Source: Streptomyces cacaoi (GTDB lineage: Bacteria; Actinomycetota; Actinomycetes; Streptomycetales; Streptomycetaceae). Taken from it: a DNA stretch of 64,000 bases. Numbering within the stretch: position 1 is the stretch's first letter; every line of letters begins with the position of its first letter. The DNA lies in NCBI RefSeq assembly GCF_006539165.1, contig NZ_BJMM01000019.1, positions 97,785 to 161,784 of the forward strand. Direction: 5' to 3'. The notes below the pieces were generated by a model that saw only the letters and a list, made by a program, of their open reading frames with translations, was not told the DNA's origin and did no database searches. Of this stretch, positions 41,276 to 50,264 are shown one piece after another. The position numbers were made by a program, and so were the translations under genes.

Positions 41276-42493
41276 ATGCACACCGAGAAACCCTGGATCA
41301 CCACACCCGTCACGCCCGAACTGGTCCACGGCGCCCTGGAGTTGGCGCCGACGGAGGACGGTGTGATGCCGTACCGGCTGCCCGCCCGGGCCCGCAGGTT
41401 CGCCGACGGGCAGATGAACATGGCCGCGGGCCAGCCGTCCGGCGTACGGCTCGCGTTCCGTACCCGGGCCACCGCGATCGAGCTGGACACCCGGCCCACC
41501 AAGCGCGAGTACGTGGGCGCACCGCCGCGCCCGGACGGCCGCTACGACCTGTTCGTCGACGGGCGGCCGGCCGGCCAGGGCAGTGTGTCCGGCGGCAACA
41601 CGCTGGTGATCGACATGACGGCCGGCACCTTCGAGCACCGGCCGGGCCCGCCCGGCACCGTCCGCTTCACCGGACTGCCCGACGCGGGCGGGAGCGGGAG
41701 CGGGGGCGACGGCGGCGGGAGTCCGCGGGACGTGGAGATCTGGCTGCCGCACGACGAGGCCACCGAGCTGCTCGCGCTGCGCACCGACGCGCCCGTCGAA
41801 CCCCTGCCGGACCGGGGCCGCAAGGTCTGGCTGCACCACGGCAGTTCGATCAGTCACGGTTCCAACGCGGAGAGCCCGTCCGTCACCTGGCCCGCGCTCG
41901 CCGCGGCCCGTGGCGGGGTGGACCTGGTCAATCTGGGCCTGGGCGGCAGCGCACTGCTCGACCCGTTCCTCGCCCGGACGATGCGGGACACCCCGGCCGA
42001 CCTGATCAGCGTCAAGATCGGCATCAATGTGGTGAACGCCGACCTGATGCGGCTGCGGGCCTTCGGCCCGGCCGTCCACGGGTTCCTCGACACGATCCGT
42101 GAGGGGCATCCCACCGCCCCGCTGCTGGTCGTCTCGCCCATCCTGTGTCCCATCCACGAGGACACCCCGGGGCCGAGCGTGCCGGACTTCAGCGGTGTCG
42201 AGGAGGGGCGGCTGAGCTTCGCCGCCGCCGGCGATCCGGCCGAACGGGCCGCGGGCAAGCTGACGTTGAACGTCATCCGGGAGGAGCTGGCCCGGGTGGT
42301 GGAACAGCGGCTGGCCGACGACCCGAACCTCCACCTCCTCGACGGCCGTGAGCTGTACGGCGAGGCGGACAACGCCGAACTGCCGCTGCCGGACGCGCTG
42401 CACCCGGACACGGCCACCCACCGGCGCATGGGCGAGCGGTTCGCCGCGGCGGTCTTCACCCCCGGTGGCGCCTTCGGCGAGCGCGCCGACTGA
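41276..42493 (+). CDS. SGNH/GDSL-type hydrolase
   Basis: A 405-residue esterase-like protein. Residues 1-170 form a beta-sandwich (FADGQMNMAAGQPSGVRLAFRTRATAIELDT). The SGNH blocks follow: HGSSISHGSNA (Ser nucleophile), LGLGGSA (Gly), KIGINVVNAD (Asn) and LPDALHPDTATH (Asp and His). There is no signal peptide. This two-domain layout is common for actinomycete intracellular esterases. It lies at the left border of the aromatic island, converging with the MFS gene, and could release an aromatic acid from an ester; this is inferred. ATG at 41276 follows GGTGGAGA. Confidence 0.88.
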   Translation: MHTEKPWITTPVTPELVHGALELAPTEDGVMPYRLPARARRFADGQMNMAAGQPSGVRLAFRTRATAIELDTRPTKREYVGAPPRPDGRYDLFVDGRPAGQGSVSGGNTLVIDMTAGTFEHRPGPPGTVRFTGLPDAGGSGSGGDGGGSPRDVEIWLPHDEATELLALRTDAPVEPLPDRGRKVWLHHGSSISHGSNAESPSVTWPALAAARGGVDLVNLGLGGSALLDPFLARTMRDTPADLISVKIGINVVNADLMRLRAFGPAVHGFLDTIREGHPTAPLLVVSPILCPIHEDTPGPSVPDFSGVEEGRLSFAAAGDPAERAAGKLTLNVIREELARVVEQRLADDPNLHLLDGRELYGEADNAELPLPDALHPDTATHRRMGERFAAAVFTPGGAFGERAD

Positions 42494-42580
42494 GCACCGG
42501 GGCCGGGACCGGCGCCGGGGCCGGAACGGGCGCCGCGGCCGGGGGAGCGCCGGGCCCCGGCCCATGTGCCGGGGCCGTGC

Positions 42581-43990
42581 TCAGGGGGCGATGGACTCCA
42601 GTTTGCGGCCGCTGGTCTCCTCGGCGCCCGCGGCGGCGGTGAGCGATCCGGCGAGCGCCGTGCCGGCGAGCGTCAGGAAGACCGCGCCGAGGGTGCCGCC
42701 CGCGTACACGGCGCCGACGACGATCGGGCCGAGGATCACCCCGAGCCGGTTGAGCGCACCTCCCACGCTGGAGCCGAGCGCCCGCATCCGGGTGGGGAAC
42801 AGCTCGGGCGTGTAGAGGTACAGGCAGATGTTGGAGCCGAAGAAGAACACGGCGGCCAGCGAGGTCCACAGCAGCACCGCCCCGGCCGAGCCGGCGCCGA
42901 GGACGCCGAGCAGCAGCAGACAGCCGGCCGCGGCGCCGAGGCACCGCACGACCGTGCGCCGCCGTCCCACCCGGTCGACGGTGAGCGCCACGACGAGGCA
43001 GCCCAGCAGCCCGGCGCAGGAGGTCAGCGTCGAGTGGAGCAGTGCCTCGGAGAGGCTCAGTCCGAACCGGGTGCTGTAGATCGTCGGCAGCCAGGACGTG
43101 ATGCCGTAGTTGACGAAGTAGCCGGTGAACCAGAGGACTCCGATCACCAGCGTGCGCTTGCGGTAGCGCCCGGAGAGCAGTTCGCGCAGCCCGCCGCCGC
43201 CACGGGTTCCGGCCGGCGGGGCGGTCTCCTCGGGTACGGGCTCCGGCTCGGGCAGCGGGGCGCCGGTGATCCGCCGCACCCGCTCCTCGATGGCGTCCAT
43301 GGTGGCCAGGGCCTCCCGGTGCCGCCCCTGGTCGGCCAGCCAGCGCGGCGACTCGGGGACGTACCGGGCGACGACGAAGCAGAGCACGCCGGGCAGCGCG
43401 GAGAGGCCGAACATCCACCGCCAGCCGAGCAGCGGCACCAGCCAGGAGGCGAGCAGCGCGCCCGCGGTGAGCCCCGCGGGGAAAACGAGTTCGTACAGCA
43501 GGACGAAGCGGCCCCGGTGCCGGGTCCTGGTGATCTCGGCGATGAAGGTGGCGGCGACCGGTACCTCGCCGCCGATCGCGAGGCCCTGCACGAACCGGAC
43601 CGCCATGAACGGCCCGGGCGAACCGCTCGCCGTGAGCAGCAGGTTGCACAGACTGGAGACGGCGATGCAGACGGCGATGACCCGGACCCGGCCGAAGCGG
43701 TCTGCGAGGCGGCCGGAGAGGACGGCGCCGAGCAGCATCCCGACGGAGCCGACGGTCATCAGGGCGGTGGCGTGCCCGGTGCCCAGCTGCCACTCGGTGC
43801 GCAGTTGGGGCAGTGCGTAGGCGATGAGCAGCTGGTCGAAGGCTTCGAAGAAGGTCACCACGCCGATCACGAGGCGGACGGTGACGTGCCAGCGGCACAG
43901 CGGAAGGCGTTCCACGCGGGCGCCGATGGCGGCGGCGTCCGTCCGGCGGCGGTCGCCGCCCTCGGTGGCAGGGGAGGCGTCGAGCGTCAT
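42581..43990 (-). CDS. MFS transporter, aromatic-acid/sugar-type
   Basis: A 469-residue permease with twelve helices. Motif A in loop 2-3 is GRLADRFGRVRVIAV, and a related GRRRT occurs in loop 8-9. VPESPRWLADQGRHREAL in the centre is typical of the sugar/aromatic-acid porter branch (PF00083). A FDQLLIAYALPQL stretch in helix 1 has the acidic residue often found in aromatic:H+ symporters. It is divergent from the aldehyde-dehydrogenase operon and shares its control region, so it probably imports the substrate. Solute not determinable. Confidence 0.9.
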   Translation of the reverse strand: MTLDASPATEGGDRRRTDAAAIGARVERLPLCRWHVTVRLVIGVVTFFEAFDQLLIAYALPQLRTEWQLGTGHATALMTVGSVGMLLGAVLSGRLADRFGRVRVIAVCIAVSSLCNLLLTASGSPGPFMAVRFVQGLAIGGEVPVAATFIAEITRTRHRGRFVLLYELVFPAGLTAGALLASWLVPLLGWRWMFGLSALPGVLCFVVARYVPESPRWLADQGRHREALATMDAIEERVRRITGAPLPEPEPVPEETAPPAGTRGGGGLRELLSGRYRKRTLVIGVLWFTGYFVNYGITSWLPTIYSTRFGLSLSEALLHSTLTSCAGLLGCLVVALTVDRVGRRRTVVRCLGAAAGCLLLLGVLGAGSAGAVLLWTSLAAVFFFGSNICLYLYTPELFPTRMRALGSSVGGALNRLGVILGPIVVGAVYAGGTLGAVFLTLAGTALAGSLTAAAGAEETSGRKLESIAP

Positions 43991-44183
43991 GGCGGTTCCT
44001 CCGGTCCCGGCACGGTCGCGCGGGCGCGGCTGAACTGCCGGGGTTTCGGGCGGCGTCGGGGCAGGGGAGGGGGAGCGGGCTGAGCCCGGGGCCGGCAGGC
44101 GGGGGGTGCTGGTGCGGGTGCCGAGGCGGGTGTCGTCGGGCGGTGCACGGCCGGCCCGGGCCGCACATGTACAAGGGCTGAAC

Positions 44184-44199
44184 CTCTCAGGGCCTAAGT
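44184..44199 (-). promoter_or_regulatory. operator-like site at the MFS promoter
   Basis: On the minus strand it reads ACTTAGGCCCTGAGAG, a partial palindrome (CTTAG/CTGAG arms). It resembles the sites at 44285 and 55894 and overlaps the presumed -10 box of the MFS gene. Confidence 0.5.
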
Positions 44200-44284
44200 T
44201 CTACCGGCCGCACACAGGGGCCCGTCAAGGGTCCTGCCGTGACCTCACGCGAATTGACCGCCGCCCGGGGCTTGCGGGTGAATT

Positions 44285-44300
44285 ATTTAAGCCCTTAGCT
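44285..44300 (+). promoter_or_regulatory. operator-like site at the aldehyde-dehydrogenase promoter
   Basis: ATTTAAGCCCTTAGCT contains the inverted repeat TAAG-CC-CTTA and aligns with the two other sites of this set. It lies about 85 bases before the aldehyde-dehydrogenase start, in the AT-richest part of the region. Confidence 0.5.
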
Positions 44301-44381
44301 TCTTGGTGCTTGCCGACGACGGCCGGTCACCGACCCGGCCGCCGGTGAACTCCCGTGCCCCTTCCTCCCGGAGGCCCTGTC

Positions 44382-45899
44382 ATGCTGCGCGTTCCTCCCG
44401 ACGAGATCCTCGGCGCGGGCCGGGCCCGGCGCGGCGCCGGCGCGCCCGTCGAAACGGTCGACCCGGCCGACGGCACCGTGCTCGCCACCCTCCACGCCGC
44501 CTCGCCCGAACAGGTCGACGAGGCCGCACACGCCGCCGACCGGGCCGCCCGCGACCCGGCCTGGCGCGACCTCCTGCCGCACCGCCGGGCCCGGCTGCTG
44601 CACCGGATCGCCGCACTGATCGAGGAGAACGCCGACGCACTCTCCGCGCTCCAGACCGCCGACACCGGCAAGACGCTCGCCGAGACCCACGCCCTCGCGC
44701 TCAGCGCCGCCGGCACCTTCCGCTACACCGCGGCGGCGCTGGAGACCGCCGAGGACGCCGTCACCCCCGCACGCGGGCCGTATCTGACGATGAGCGTGCA
44801 CGAACCCGTCGGTGTCGTCGGCGCCGTCAACCCGTGGAACTCGCCGATCGCCTCCGACGCGCAGAAGGCGGCGCCCGCCCTCGCCGGCGGCAACGCGGTC
44901 CTGCTCAAGCCCGCCGAATGGACCCCGTTGGTCTCCCTCGCGCTCGGCCGGCTCGTCCACCGCGCGCTCGACGAGGCCGGGTTGCCCACCGCGCTGTTCT
45001 CCGTGCTGCCGGGGCCCGGCTCCGTCGTCGGGGACGCGCTCGTGCGCCACCCGCTGGTACGGCGCATCGGATTCACCGGCGGCACCCGCACCGGCCGGGC
45101 CATCGCCCGCGTCGCCGCCGACAAGCTCGTACCGGCCGGGCTCGAACTCGGCGGCAAGTCCCCGACGATCGTCCGCGAGGACGCCGACACCGAACAGGCC
45201 CTGGCCGGTGTGCTGTTCGGCATCTTCTCCTCCACCGGCCAGTCCTGCGTCGCCGGCTCCCGGCTGTTCGTGCACCGCTCCCGGTACGACGCCTTCGTCG
45301 GCGAACTCGTCGAGCGCGCCCGCGCGTTGCGCGTCGGCCCCGGCACCGACCCGGCCACCCAGGTCGCGCCGCTCGTCCACCACCGGCACCGGGAGACCGT
45401 CGACGGCTGGGTCCGGCTGGCGCGCGCGGAGGGCGGGCGTGTGCTGTGCGGGGGCCGGGCGCCGGACGGCGAGCGGTACGCGGCCGGCGCCTACTATCTG
45501 CCGACCGTCGTCGACGGACTGCCGCACACCGCGCGGGTGTGCCGCGAGGAGATCTTCGGGCCCGTCCTGGTGGCCCTGCCGTACGACGACGAGGACGAAC
45601 TGGTGCGCCAGGCCAACGGCACCGACCACGGCCTCGCCTGCGGCATCTGGACCCGCGACGCGGGGGCCGCCTGGCGCCTCGCCCGCCGTATCGAGGCCGG
45701 GACGGTCTGGATCAACACCTACAAGCAGTTCTCCGTCTCCACCCCGTTCGGCGGGATGAAGGACAGCGGCCTCGGCACCGAGAAGGGCCGCGACCTCATC
45801 CGCGCCTACCAGCGGCAGAAGTCCCTGTACTGGGGGACCGATCCGGCGCCGCTGCCCTGGGCCGACCGACGGCCGACCGACCACGGAGGGAACCCGTGA
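44382..45899 (+). CDS. aldehyde dehydrogenase
   Basis: A 505-residue NAD(P)-dependent enzyme of the ALDH superfamily. Catalytic residues are all present: N153 in NPWNSP, K176 in LLKPAEW, E255 in LELGGKSP and the nucleophile C289 in SSTGQSCVAGSR. It is close in style to hydroxymuconic-semialdehyde and betaine-aldehyde dehydrogenases. Being first in the operon and directly before an extradiol dioxygenase gene, it most likely oxidises the ring-cleavage semialdehyde, as HpaE does in homoprotocatechuate breakdown. ATG at 44382 follows CGGAGG; its stop overlaps the next start (GTGA). Confidence 0.93.
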   Translation: MLRVPPDEILGAGRARRGAGAPVETVDPADGTVLATLHAASPEQVDEAAHAADRAARDPAWRDLLPHRRARLLHRIAALIEENADALSALQTADTGKTLAETHALALSAAGTFRYTAAALETAEDAVTPARGPYLTMSVHEPVGVVGAVNPWNSPIASDAQKAAPALAGGNAVLLKPAEWTPLVSLALGRLVHRALDEAGLPTALFSVLPGPGSVVGDALVRHPLVRRIGFTGGTRTGRAIARVAADKLVPAGLELGGKSPTIVREDADTEQALAGVLFGIFSSTGQSCVAGSRLFVHRSRYDAFVGELVERARALRVGPGTDPATQVAPLVHHRHRETVDGWVRLARAEGGRVLCGGRAPDGERYAAGAYYLPTVVDGLPHTARVCREEIFGPVLVALPYDDEDELVRQANGTDHGLACGIWTRDAGAAWRLARRIEAGTVWINTYKQFSVSTPFGGMKDSGLGTEKGRDLIRAYQRQKSLYWGTDPAPLPWADRRPTDHGGNP

Positions 45900-46903
45900 C
45901 ACCACCCCCGATCGCCCGGCTGCGCGCACTGCGCTCGGTCGAGCTGCTCACCCCCGACTTCGCCGAGGCCGCCGACTTCTACGAGGAGGCATGGGGCCTG
46001 GAGGTCGTCGAGGCCGGACACAGCGCCAGCTGGCTGCGCGGTACCGGCACCGAGCACCACGCCCTCCAGCTCACCCGCGCCGACCGCACCGGTCTGGGCC
46101 GGCTCTCCTTCGCCGTCGGCACCCCCGCCGAGATCGACGAGGCCGCCCGCCGGCTGGAGCGCCGCGGCATCACCCCGCTCACCGAGCCCGGCCCCCTCGA
46201 CCAGGCCGGCGGCGGCTACGGGCTGCGCTTCCACGACCACGAGGGCCGGCTCGTCGAACTCTCCGCCGACACCTGGGCGGTGCCGCCGCGCGGCCGGGAC
46301 GCGGCCGTGCCCGTCGGCGTCACCCACGCCGTGCTCAACACCCCCGACATCGACGCCGCCGTGGCCTTCTGGACGGATGTGCTCGGGCTGCGCGTCTCCG
46401 ACTGGTCCGAGCACCAGATGGCCTTCCTGCGGTGCAACAGCGACCACCACTGCATCGGGTTCAACCAGGCCGACTGGGTCTCGCTCAACCACGTCGCCTA
46501 CGAGATGACCTCCGTCGACCACTTCATGCGCGGCCTCGGCCGGCTCCGCCACCACGGCGTCACCCCGCAGTGGGGACCGGGCCGGCACGGCCCCGGCAAC
46601 AACACCTTCTCCTACTTCACCGACCCCACCGGGCTGGTGTGCGAGTACACCTCCGAGGTGGCCCAGGTCGTCGAGGACTCCTGGATCTGCCGCGTCTGGC
46701 GGCGCACCCCCGAGCTGTCCGATCTGTGGGGCACCGCCGGTCCGCCCTCCGCACACATCCGCGCACACATGGCCGGCACCCCCGATGGCAGCCCCGTGCG
46801 GCCCCCGCGCGCCGAGAACGCGCCCGAGGACGCGCCCGTGGACGCCCCCGTGGACGCGCCCGCGGAGGCCCGCACCCCGCACGGCGAAGGAGCAACCGTA
46901 TGA
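45896..46903 (+). CDS. extradiol ring-cleavage dioxygenase, VOC type I
   Basis: A 335-residue two-domain VOC protein. The metal triad is complete in the second domain: H144 (GVTHAVLN), H199 (LNHVAYEM) and E250 (GLVCEYTSE). GPGRHGPGNNTFSYFTDPTG (H231) matches the acid-base region of MndD/HPCD-type homoprotocatechuate 2,3-dioxygenases. It should open a catechol next to the hydroxyls with O2. The C-terminal 35 residues are a Pro/Ala/Asp-rich tail (PEDAPVDAPVDAPAEA). It starts with GTG inside the dehydrogenase stop and ends ATGA-coupled to the next gene. Confidence 0.9.
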   Translation: MTPPPIARLRALRSVELLTPDFAEAADFYEEAWGLEVVEAGHSASWLRGTGTEHHALQLTRADRTGLGRLSFAVGTPAEIDEAARRLERRGITPLTEPGPLDQAGGGYGLRFHDHEGRLVELSADTWAVPPRGRDAAVPVGVTHAVLNTPDIDAAVAFWTDVLGLRVSDWSEHQMAFLRCNSDHHCIGFNQADWVSLNHVAYEMTSVDHFMRGLGRLRHHGVTPQWGPGRHGPGNNTFSYFTDPTGLVCEYTSEVAQVVEDSWICRVWRRTPELSDLWGTAGPPSAHIRAHMAGTPDGSPVRPPRAENAPEDAPVDAPVDAPAEARTPHGEGATV

Positions 46904-47700
46904 CGGCCCCCGCGCTGCGCACCGGCCTGATCGGCTGGGGCGCCATCGGCCGCGTCGTCGGCAGAGCCCTCGCCGACGGGGCGGTGCCCGGCGCCGCACT
47001 CGTCTGCGTCGTCGACAACCGGCCGCTCGGCGCGGACGTCCCCGCGCCCCGCTGCACCGTCGAACAGGCCCTGGAGCGCTGCGATCTGCTCGTCGAGGCC
47101 GCCGGGCAGGGCCTCGTACGCGAGTGGGGCGAACGCGTCCTGGAGTCCGGCACCGATCTGCTGATCGCCTCCACCGGCGCCCTCGCCGACGAGGACCTCG
47201 CCAAGCGGCTGCTGGACGCCGGCCCCGGGCGTCTCCACGCCACCGGCGGCGCCCTCGGCGGGCTCGACCTCCTCCAGGCCGTGTGCGCCATGGGCCCGCT
47301 GGACGAGGTGCGACTCACCACCACCAAGCTCCCCGCCACCCTCGAACAGCCCTGGATGGGCGAGGAGTTGCGCACCCGGCTGTGGACCGCGACGGGCCCC
47401 GTCGAGGTGATGACCGGCACCGCACGGGACGTCCCCGAGCGCTTCCCCCGCTCGACCAACGTCGCCGCCTCGGTGGCGCTCGCCGTGGGCGACCCCGGCG
47501 CCGTGCGGGTCACCGTCGTCGCCGACCCGGCGGCCCGGCAGACCTCGCACGTCGTCGAGGCACACGGCCCGCACGGCTCGTACCGCTTCGAGGTGCGCCA
47601 TGTGCCCGACCCGGGCAACCCGGCCACCAGCGGCGTCGTGCCGTACGCCGTGCTGCGCTCGCTGGGCGCCCTCACCGGCAGGACGGGGCAGATCCTGTGA
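46900..47700 (+). CDS. aspartate-dehydrogenase-family oxidoreductase
   Basis: A 266-residue NAD(P)-binding protein. The dinucleotide fold is TGLIGWGAIGRVVGRALADG at residues 8-27, and the aspartate-dehydrogenase domain shows LIASTGALADEDL, TGGALGGLDLLQA and PRSTNVAASVALAVGD, where a conserved Asn/His region binds substrate. The family interconverts amino acid and imino/oxo acid (NadX). In a catabolic operon it may deaminate an amino-acid intermediate or side product rather than make NAD precursors. ATGA and GTGA overlaps on both sides show tight coupling. Confidence 0.85.
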   Translation: MTAPALRTGLIGWGAIGRVVGRALADGAVPGAALVCVVDNRPLGADVPAPRCTVEQALERCDLLVEAAGQGLVREWGERVLESGTDLLIASTGALADEDLAKRLLDAGPGRLHATGGALGGLDLLQAVCAMGPLDEVRLTTTKLPATLEQPWMGEELRTRLWTATGPVEVMTGTARDVPERFPRSTNVAASVALAVGDPGAVRVTVVADPAARQTSHVVEAHGPHGSYRFEVRHVPDPGNPATSGVVPYAVLRSLGALTGRTGQIL

Positions 47701-48587
47701 CCGCGCACCCGGCCGCAGCCGGCCGCACCCCCGGAGCAGGCCCCGCCGCCGACCCGCCCGCCGTGTCTGCCGCGCCCGTCACGCGCGCCGCCGACCCGCC
47801 CGGTCTGCACCTGCGCGAGGCGGGGGAGCGGGGCCCGCTGGTGCTGTGTCTGCACGGCATCGGCTCGTCCTCCGCGGCGTTCGCGCACCAACTCGACGCG
47901 CTCCGCGGGGAGTTCCGGGCCGTCGCCTGGGACGCGCCCGGCTACGGCAGCTCCGCCGACCCGCCCGGCCCCCTGACCCTGGACGACTACGCGGACGCCG
48001 CCGCCGCGGTGATCCGCGCCCGGGGCGGCACCGCCCACGTCCTCGGCGCCTCCTGGGGCGGGGTGATCGCGCTGCGGCTCGCGGTGCGCCACCCGCGGCT
48101 CGTCACCTCGCTGATGCTCCTCGGCTCCACCCCGGGCTCCGGCACCGCACCCGGCAAGGCGGCGGCGATGCGGGCCCGCGCCGACGAGCTGGCCGCCTCG
48201 GGGCCGGACGCCTTCGCCGCCGCCCGCGCCCCCCGGCTGCTCGCCGAGGACGCACCGCCGGAACTGGCCGAGCACGTCACCCGGTCCATGGCCGACGCGG
48301 TACGGCTGCCCGGCTACCGGTACGCCGCCGAGTCCATGGCCGCGACCGATCTGCGCGGCGCACTGCACCGCGTCACCGCGCCCGCCCTCGTCCTGTGCGG
48401 CGACCGGGACCGGATCACCGGCCCCGAAGCCTCCCAGGTGCTGGCCGGCGGCCTGGCCGGGGCCGCCTACGTGATCGTCAGGAACGCCGGCCACCTCGTC
48501 CACCAGGAGCGGCCCGGCCCCGTTGACGCCTGGCTCCTGTCCCATCTGCACATCGCAGCCGACCCGTCCACCGAACCGAAGGGCTGA
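47697..48587 (+). CDS. alpha/beta-hydrolase
   Basis: A 296-residue alpha/beta-hydrolase with a Pro/Ala-rich extension of about 35 residues. The oxyanion strand is VLCLHGIGSSSAAFAHQL, the nucleophile S119 lies in LGASWGG, the acid is D236 or D238 in CGDRDRI, and the base is H266 in NAGHLVHQ. A cap domain spans about 145-220. In meta-cleavage pathways such enzymes cut carbon-carbon bonds of ring-opened ketones; lactonase or esterase activity is also possible. It starts with GTG overlapping the preceding stop. Confidence 0.88.
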   Translation: MTAHPAAAGRTPGAGPAADPPAVSAAPVTRAADPPGLHLREAGERGPLVLCLHGIGSSSAAFAHQLDALRGEFRAVAWDAPGYGSSADPPGPLTLDDYADAAAAVIRARGGTAHVLGASWGGVIALRLAVRHPRLVTSLMLLGSTPGSGTAPGKAAAMRARADELAASGPDAFAAARAPRLLAEDAPPELAEHVTRSMADAVRLPGYRYAAESMAATDLRGALHRVTAPALVLCGDRDRITGPEASQVLAGGLAGAAYVIVRNAGHLVHQERPGPVDAWLLSHLHIAADPSTEPKG

Positions 48588-48592
48588 ATCCC

Positions 48593-49114
48593 ATGCCGCT
48601 GACCACCACCGCCTACGACAACGGCGGTGACCTGGCCGCCTACACCGACTCCCTGATCGCCGGCCGGGAGTCCCGCGAACCCGACTGGGGCGCCCTGTCC
48701 TTCCAGGAGAAGGCCGGGCCGCAGTACCGCCGTGCACAGATCCGCTACGTGGGCTCCGGCGCCACCGGCGACCACGAGGGCGACCGGCGGATCCTGCCCT
48801 CCGGCGGCTTCACCTTCTCCAACATGCTGCTGCCGCCCGGTGCCGAGGGCCCCGCGCACACCCACCACGACGTCGAAGAGGCGTTCTTCGTCCTGGAGGG
48901 CGAGGTCCGGGTCGGCATCCACCGGGGGCCCGACGAGGCCGAGTACCGCACCCTGGGCTACCGGGACATGATCGTCGTCCCGGCCGGGGTGACCCGCTCG
49001 CTGAAGAACGAGGGCGACACCGACGCGCTCTTCTGCGTGATCATCGGCACCCGTAAGCCGCAGGTGCCGACCTACCCCGAGTACTCGCCGCTGTACGGCG
49101 TCACCCGTGACTGA
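48593..49114 (+). CDS. cupin-domain protein
   Basis: A 173-residue single-cupin protein. Motif 1 is complete: HTHHDVEEAFFVLEGEVRVG (two His and Glu). Motif 2 is PAGVTRSLKNEG, where the usual third His ligand is replaced (G-V-T-R), so the metal site may be incomplete or use another residue. Its N-terminal 60 residues are an extension with LIAGRESREPDWGALSFQEKAGPQYRRA. Cupins in aromatic operons can be dioxygenases, isomerases or ligand sensors. Its 3' end overlaps the next SDR start by 8 bases. Confidence 0.85.
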   Translation: MPLTTTAYDNGGDLAAYTDSLIAGRESREPDWGALSFQEKAGPQYRRAQIRYVGSGATGDHEGDRRILPSGGFTFSNMLLPPGAEGPAHTHHDVEEAFFVLEGEVRVGIHRGPDEAEYRTLGYRDMIVVPAGVTRSLKNEGDTDALFCVIIGTRKPQVPTYPEYSPLYGVTRD

Positions 49115-49853
49115 CCACGGGGCGCGCACCGTCGTGGTGACCGGCGCCGGCCGTGGCCTGGGGGAGGCCATGGCCCGCCGGGCCGCGGCCGACGGCTACC
49201 ACGTCGTCGTCGCCGAGCTGGACACCGGGCGCGGCGAGCGGTGCGCCGCCGCCATCCGGGACGACGGCGGACAGGCGGTCCATCTGCCCCTGGACGTGGC
49301 CGACCCCGGCTCGGTGGCCTCCCTCGCGGCCGAACTCGCCCCGCGGGCACCGCTGTACGCGCTGGTCAACAACGCGGCGCTGGCGGACGGCGTCGGCGGC
49401 AAGGAGTTCCAGGACATCGACGTGGCCGTCTGGGACCGGCTGATGGCGGTGAACGCGCGCGGGCCCTGGCTCGTGGCGAAACACCTGCTGCCGCTGATGT
49501 CCGGCCCCGGCCGGATCGTCAACATCGCCTCGGACGCCGCGCTGTACGGCTCGCCCCGGCTGGCCCACTACATCGCCTCCAAGGGCGCCGTGCTCGCGCT
49601 GACCCGGGCGATGGCGCGGGAGCTGGGCGAGTCGGGCATCACCGTCAACGCGGTGGCGCCCGGCCTCACCGAGGTCGAGGCCACCGAGGCGGTGCCCGCC
49701 GAACGCCACGCCCTGTACGCGGCGCGGCGCGCCATCGCCCGCCCGCAGCGGCCCGACGACCTCACCGGCCTGGTCGCCTTCCTGCTCGGCGAGGAGTCCC
49801 GCTACCTCACCGGCCAGGTGATCGCCGTCAACGGCGGCTTCACCATGCACTGA
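49107..49853 (+). CDS. SDR oxidoreductase with intact active site
   Basis: A 248-residue classical short-chain dehydrogenase. The cofactor motif is TGAGRGLGEAMA (12-23), NNAAL follows at 88-92, and the catalytic set is S142, Y155 and K159 (VNIASD; HYIASKGA). It ends YLTGQVIAVNGGFTMH, the usual end of this group. In the island it could oxidise the cis-diol made by the Rieske oxygenase to a catechol, the BphB/NahB-type step, though other alcohols are possible. The start GTG overlaps the cupin gene by 8 bases. Confidence 0.92.
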   Translation: MTDHGARTVVVTGAGRGLGEAMARRAAADGYHVVVAELDTGRGERCAAAIRDDGGQAVHLPLDVADPGSVASLAAELAPRAPLYALVNNAALADGVGGKEFQDIDVAVWDRLMAVNARGPWLVAKHLLPLMSGPGRIVNIASDAALYGSPRLAHYIASKGAVLALTRAMARELGESGITVNAVAPGLTEVEATEAVPAERHALYAARRAIARPQRPDDLTGLVAFLLGEESRYLTGQVIAVNGGFTMH

Positions 49854-50264
49854 CCCTCGCGGGAGCCGGCCCGCGCGGTGGTCCGGCCGACCCGGACCGG
49901 CCGGGACACCCCCGTACCGCCCCGACCGGACGCCGCCCCGCCCCCGGGCACCGCCGCACCACCGCACGGGCCGCCCCCGGCCGTTCGCCCCCAACAACCC
50001 CTGCACCACACGGCGCGACACCACGACACCCGGCACCACGACCCGGTGCCATGGCCACTCCGGCATCACCGCTTCGGCACCGCCACCCCGGCGCCGCCGC
50101 CCAGGCACTGCCGCTTCGGCACCGTCACCTCCGGTGCCGCCGCACACCGACGCCCGCACGCACACACCCGCCTCTGGGAGCAGGTGCACACCGCCCGCCG
50201 GGCCACACCCCGACCCCCACTCGTCCAACGCCCCGCGCGGGGCCCGTACTTGGAGGCAACCGCC
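49854..50264. other. 411-bp gap inside the catabolic operon
   Basis: This is the only long gap in the run of eleven genes. It is C-rich and low in complexity; CACCGCTTCGGCACCGCCACC-like segments recur at about 50067 and 50108. There is no visible promoter, hairpin or gene. A second promoter for the downstream genes may lie here. TGGAGGCAACC at its end is the ribosome site of the next SDR. Confidence 0.5.

Larger units (their letters stand above)
43991..44381. promoter_or_regulatory. divergent control region of the aromatic island
   Basis: This 391-bp region separates the MFS and aldehyde-dehydrogenase genes. Towards the MFS gene, TTGACG (complement of 44223-44228), 19 bases and TAGAAC (44198-44203) form a likely promoter. 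Towards the dehydrogenase, TTGACC (44254-44259) and GTGAAT, 18 bases later, may be another. Each is overlapped or followed at once by one of the two 16-bp operator-like sites (44184-44199 and 44285-44300). 44000-44180 is otherwise featureless. Confidence 0.6.
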
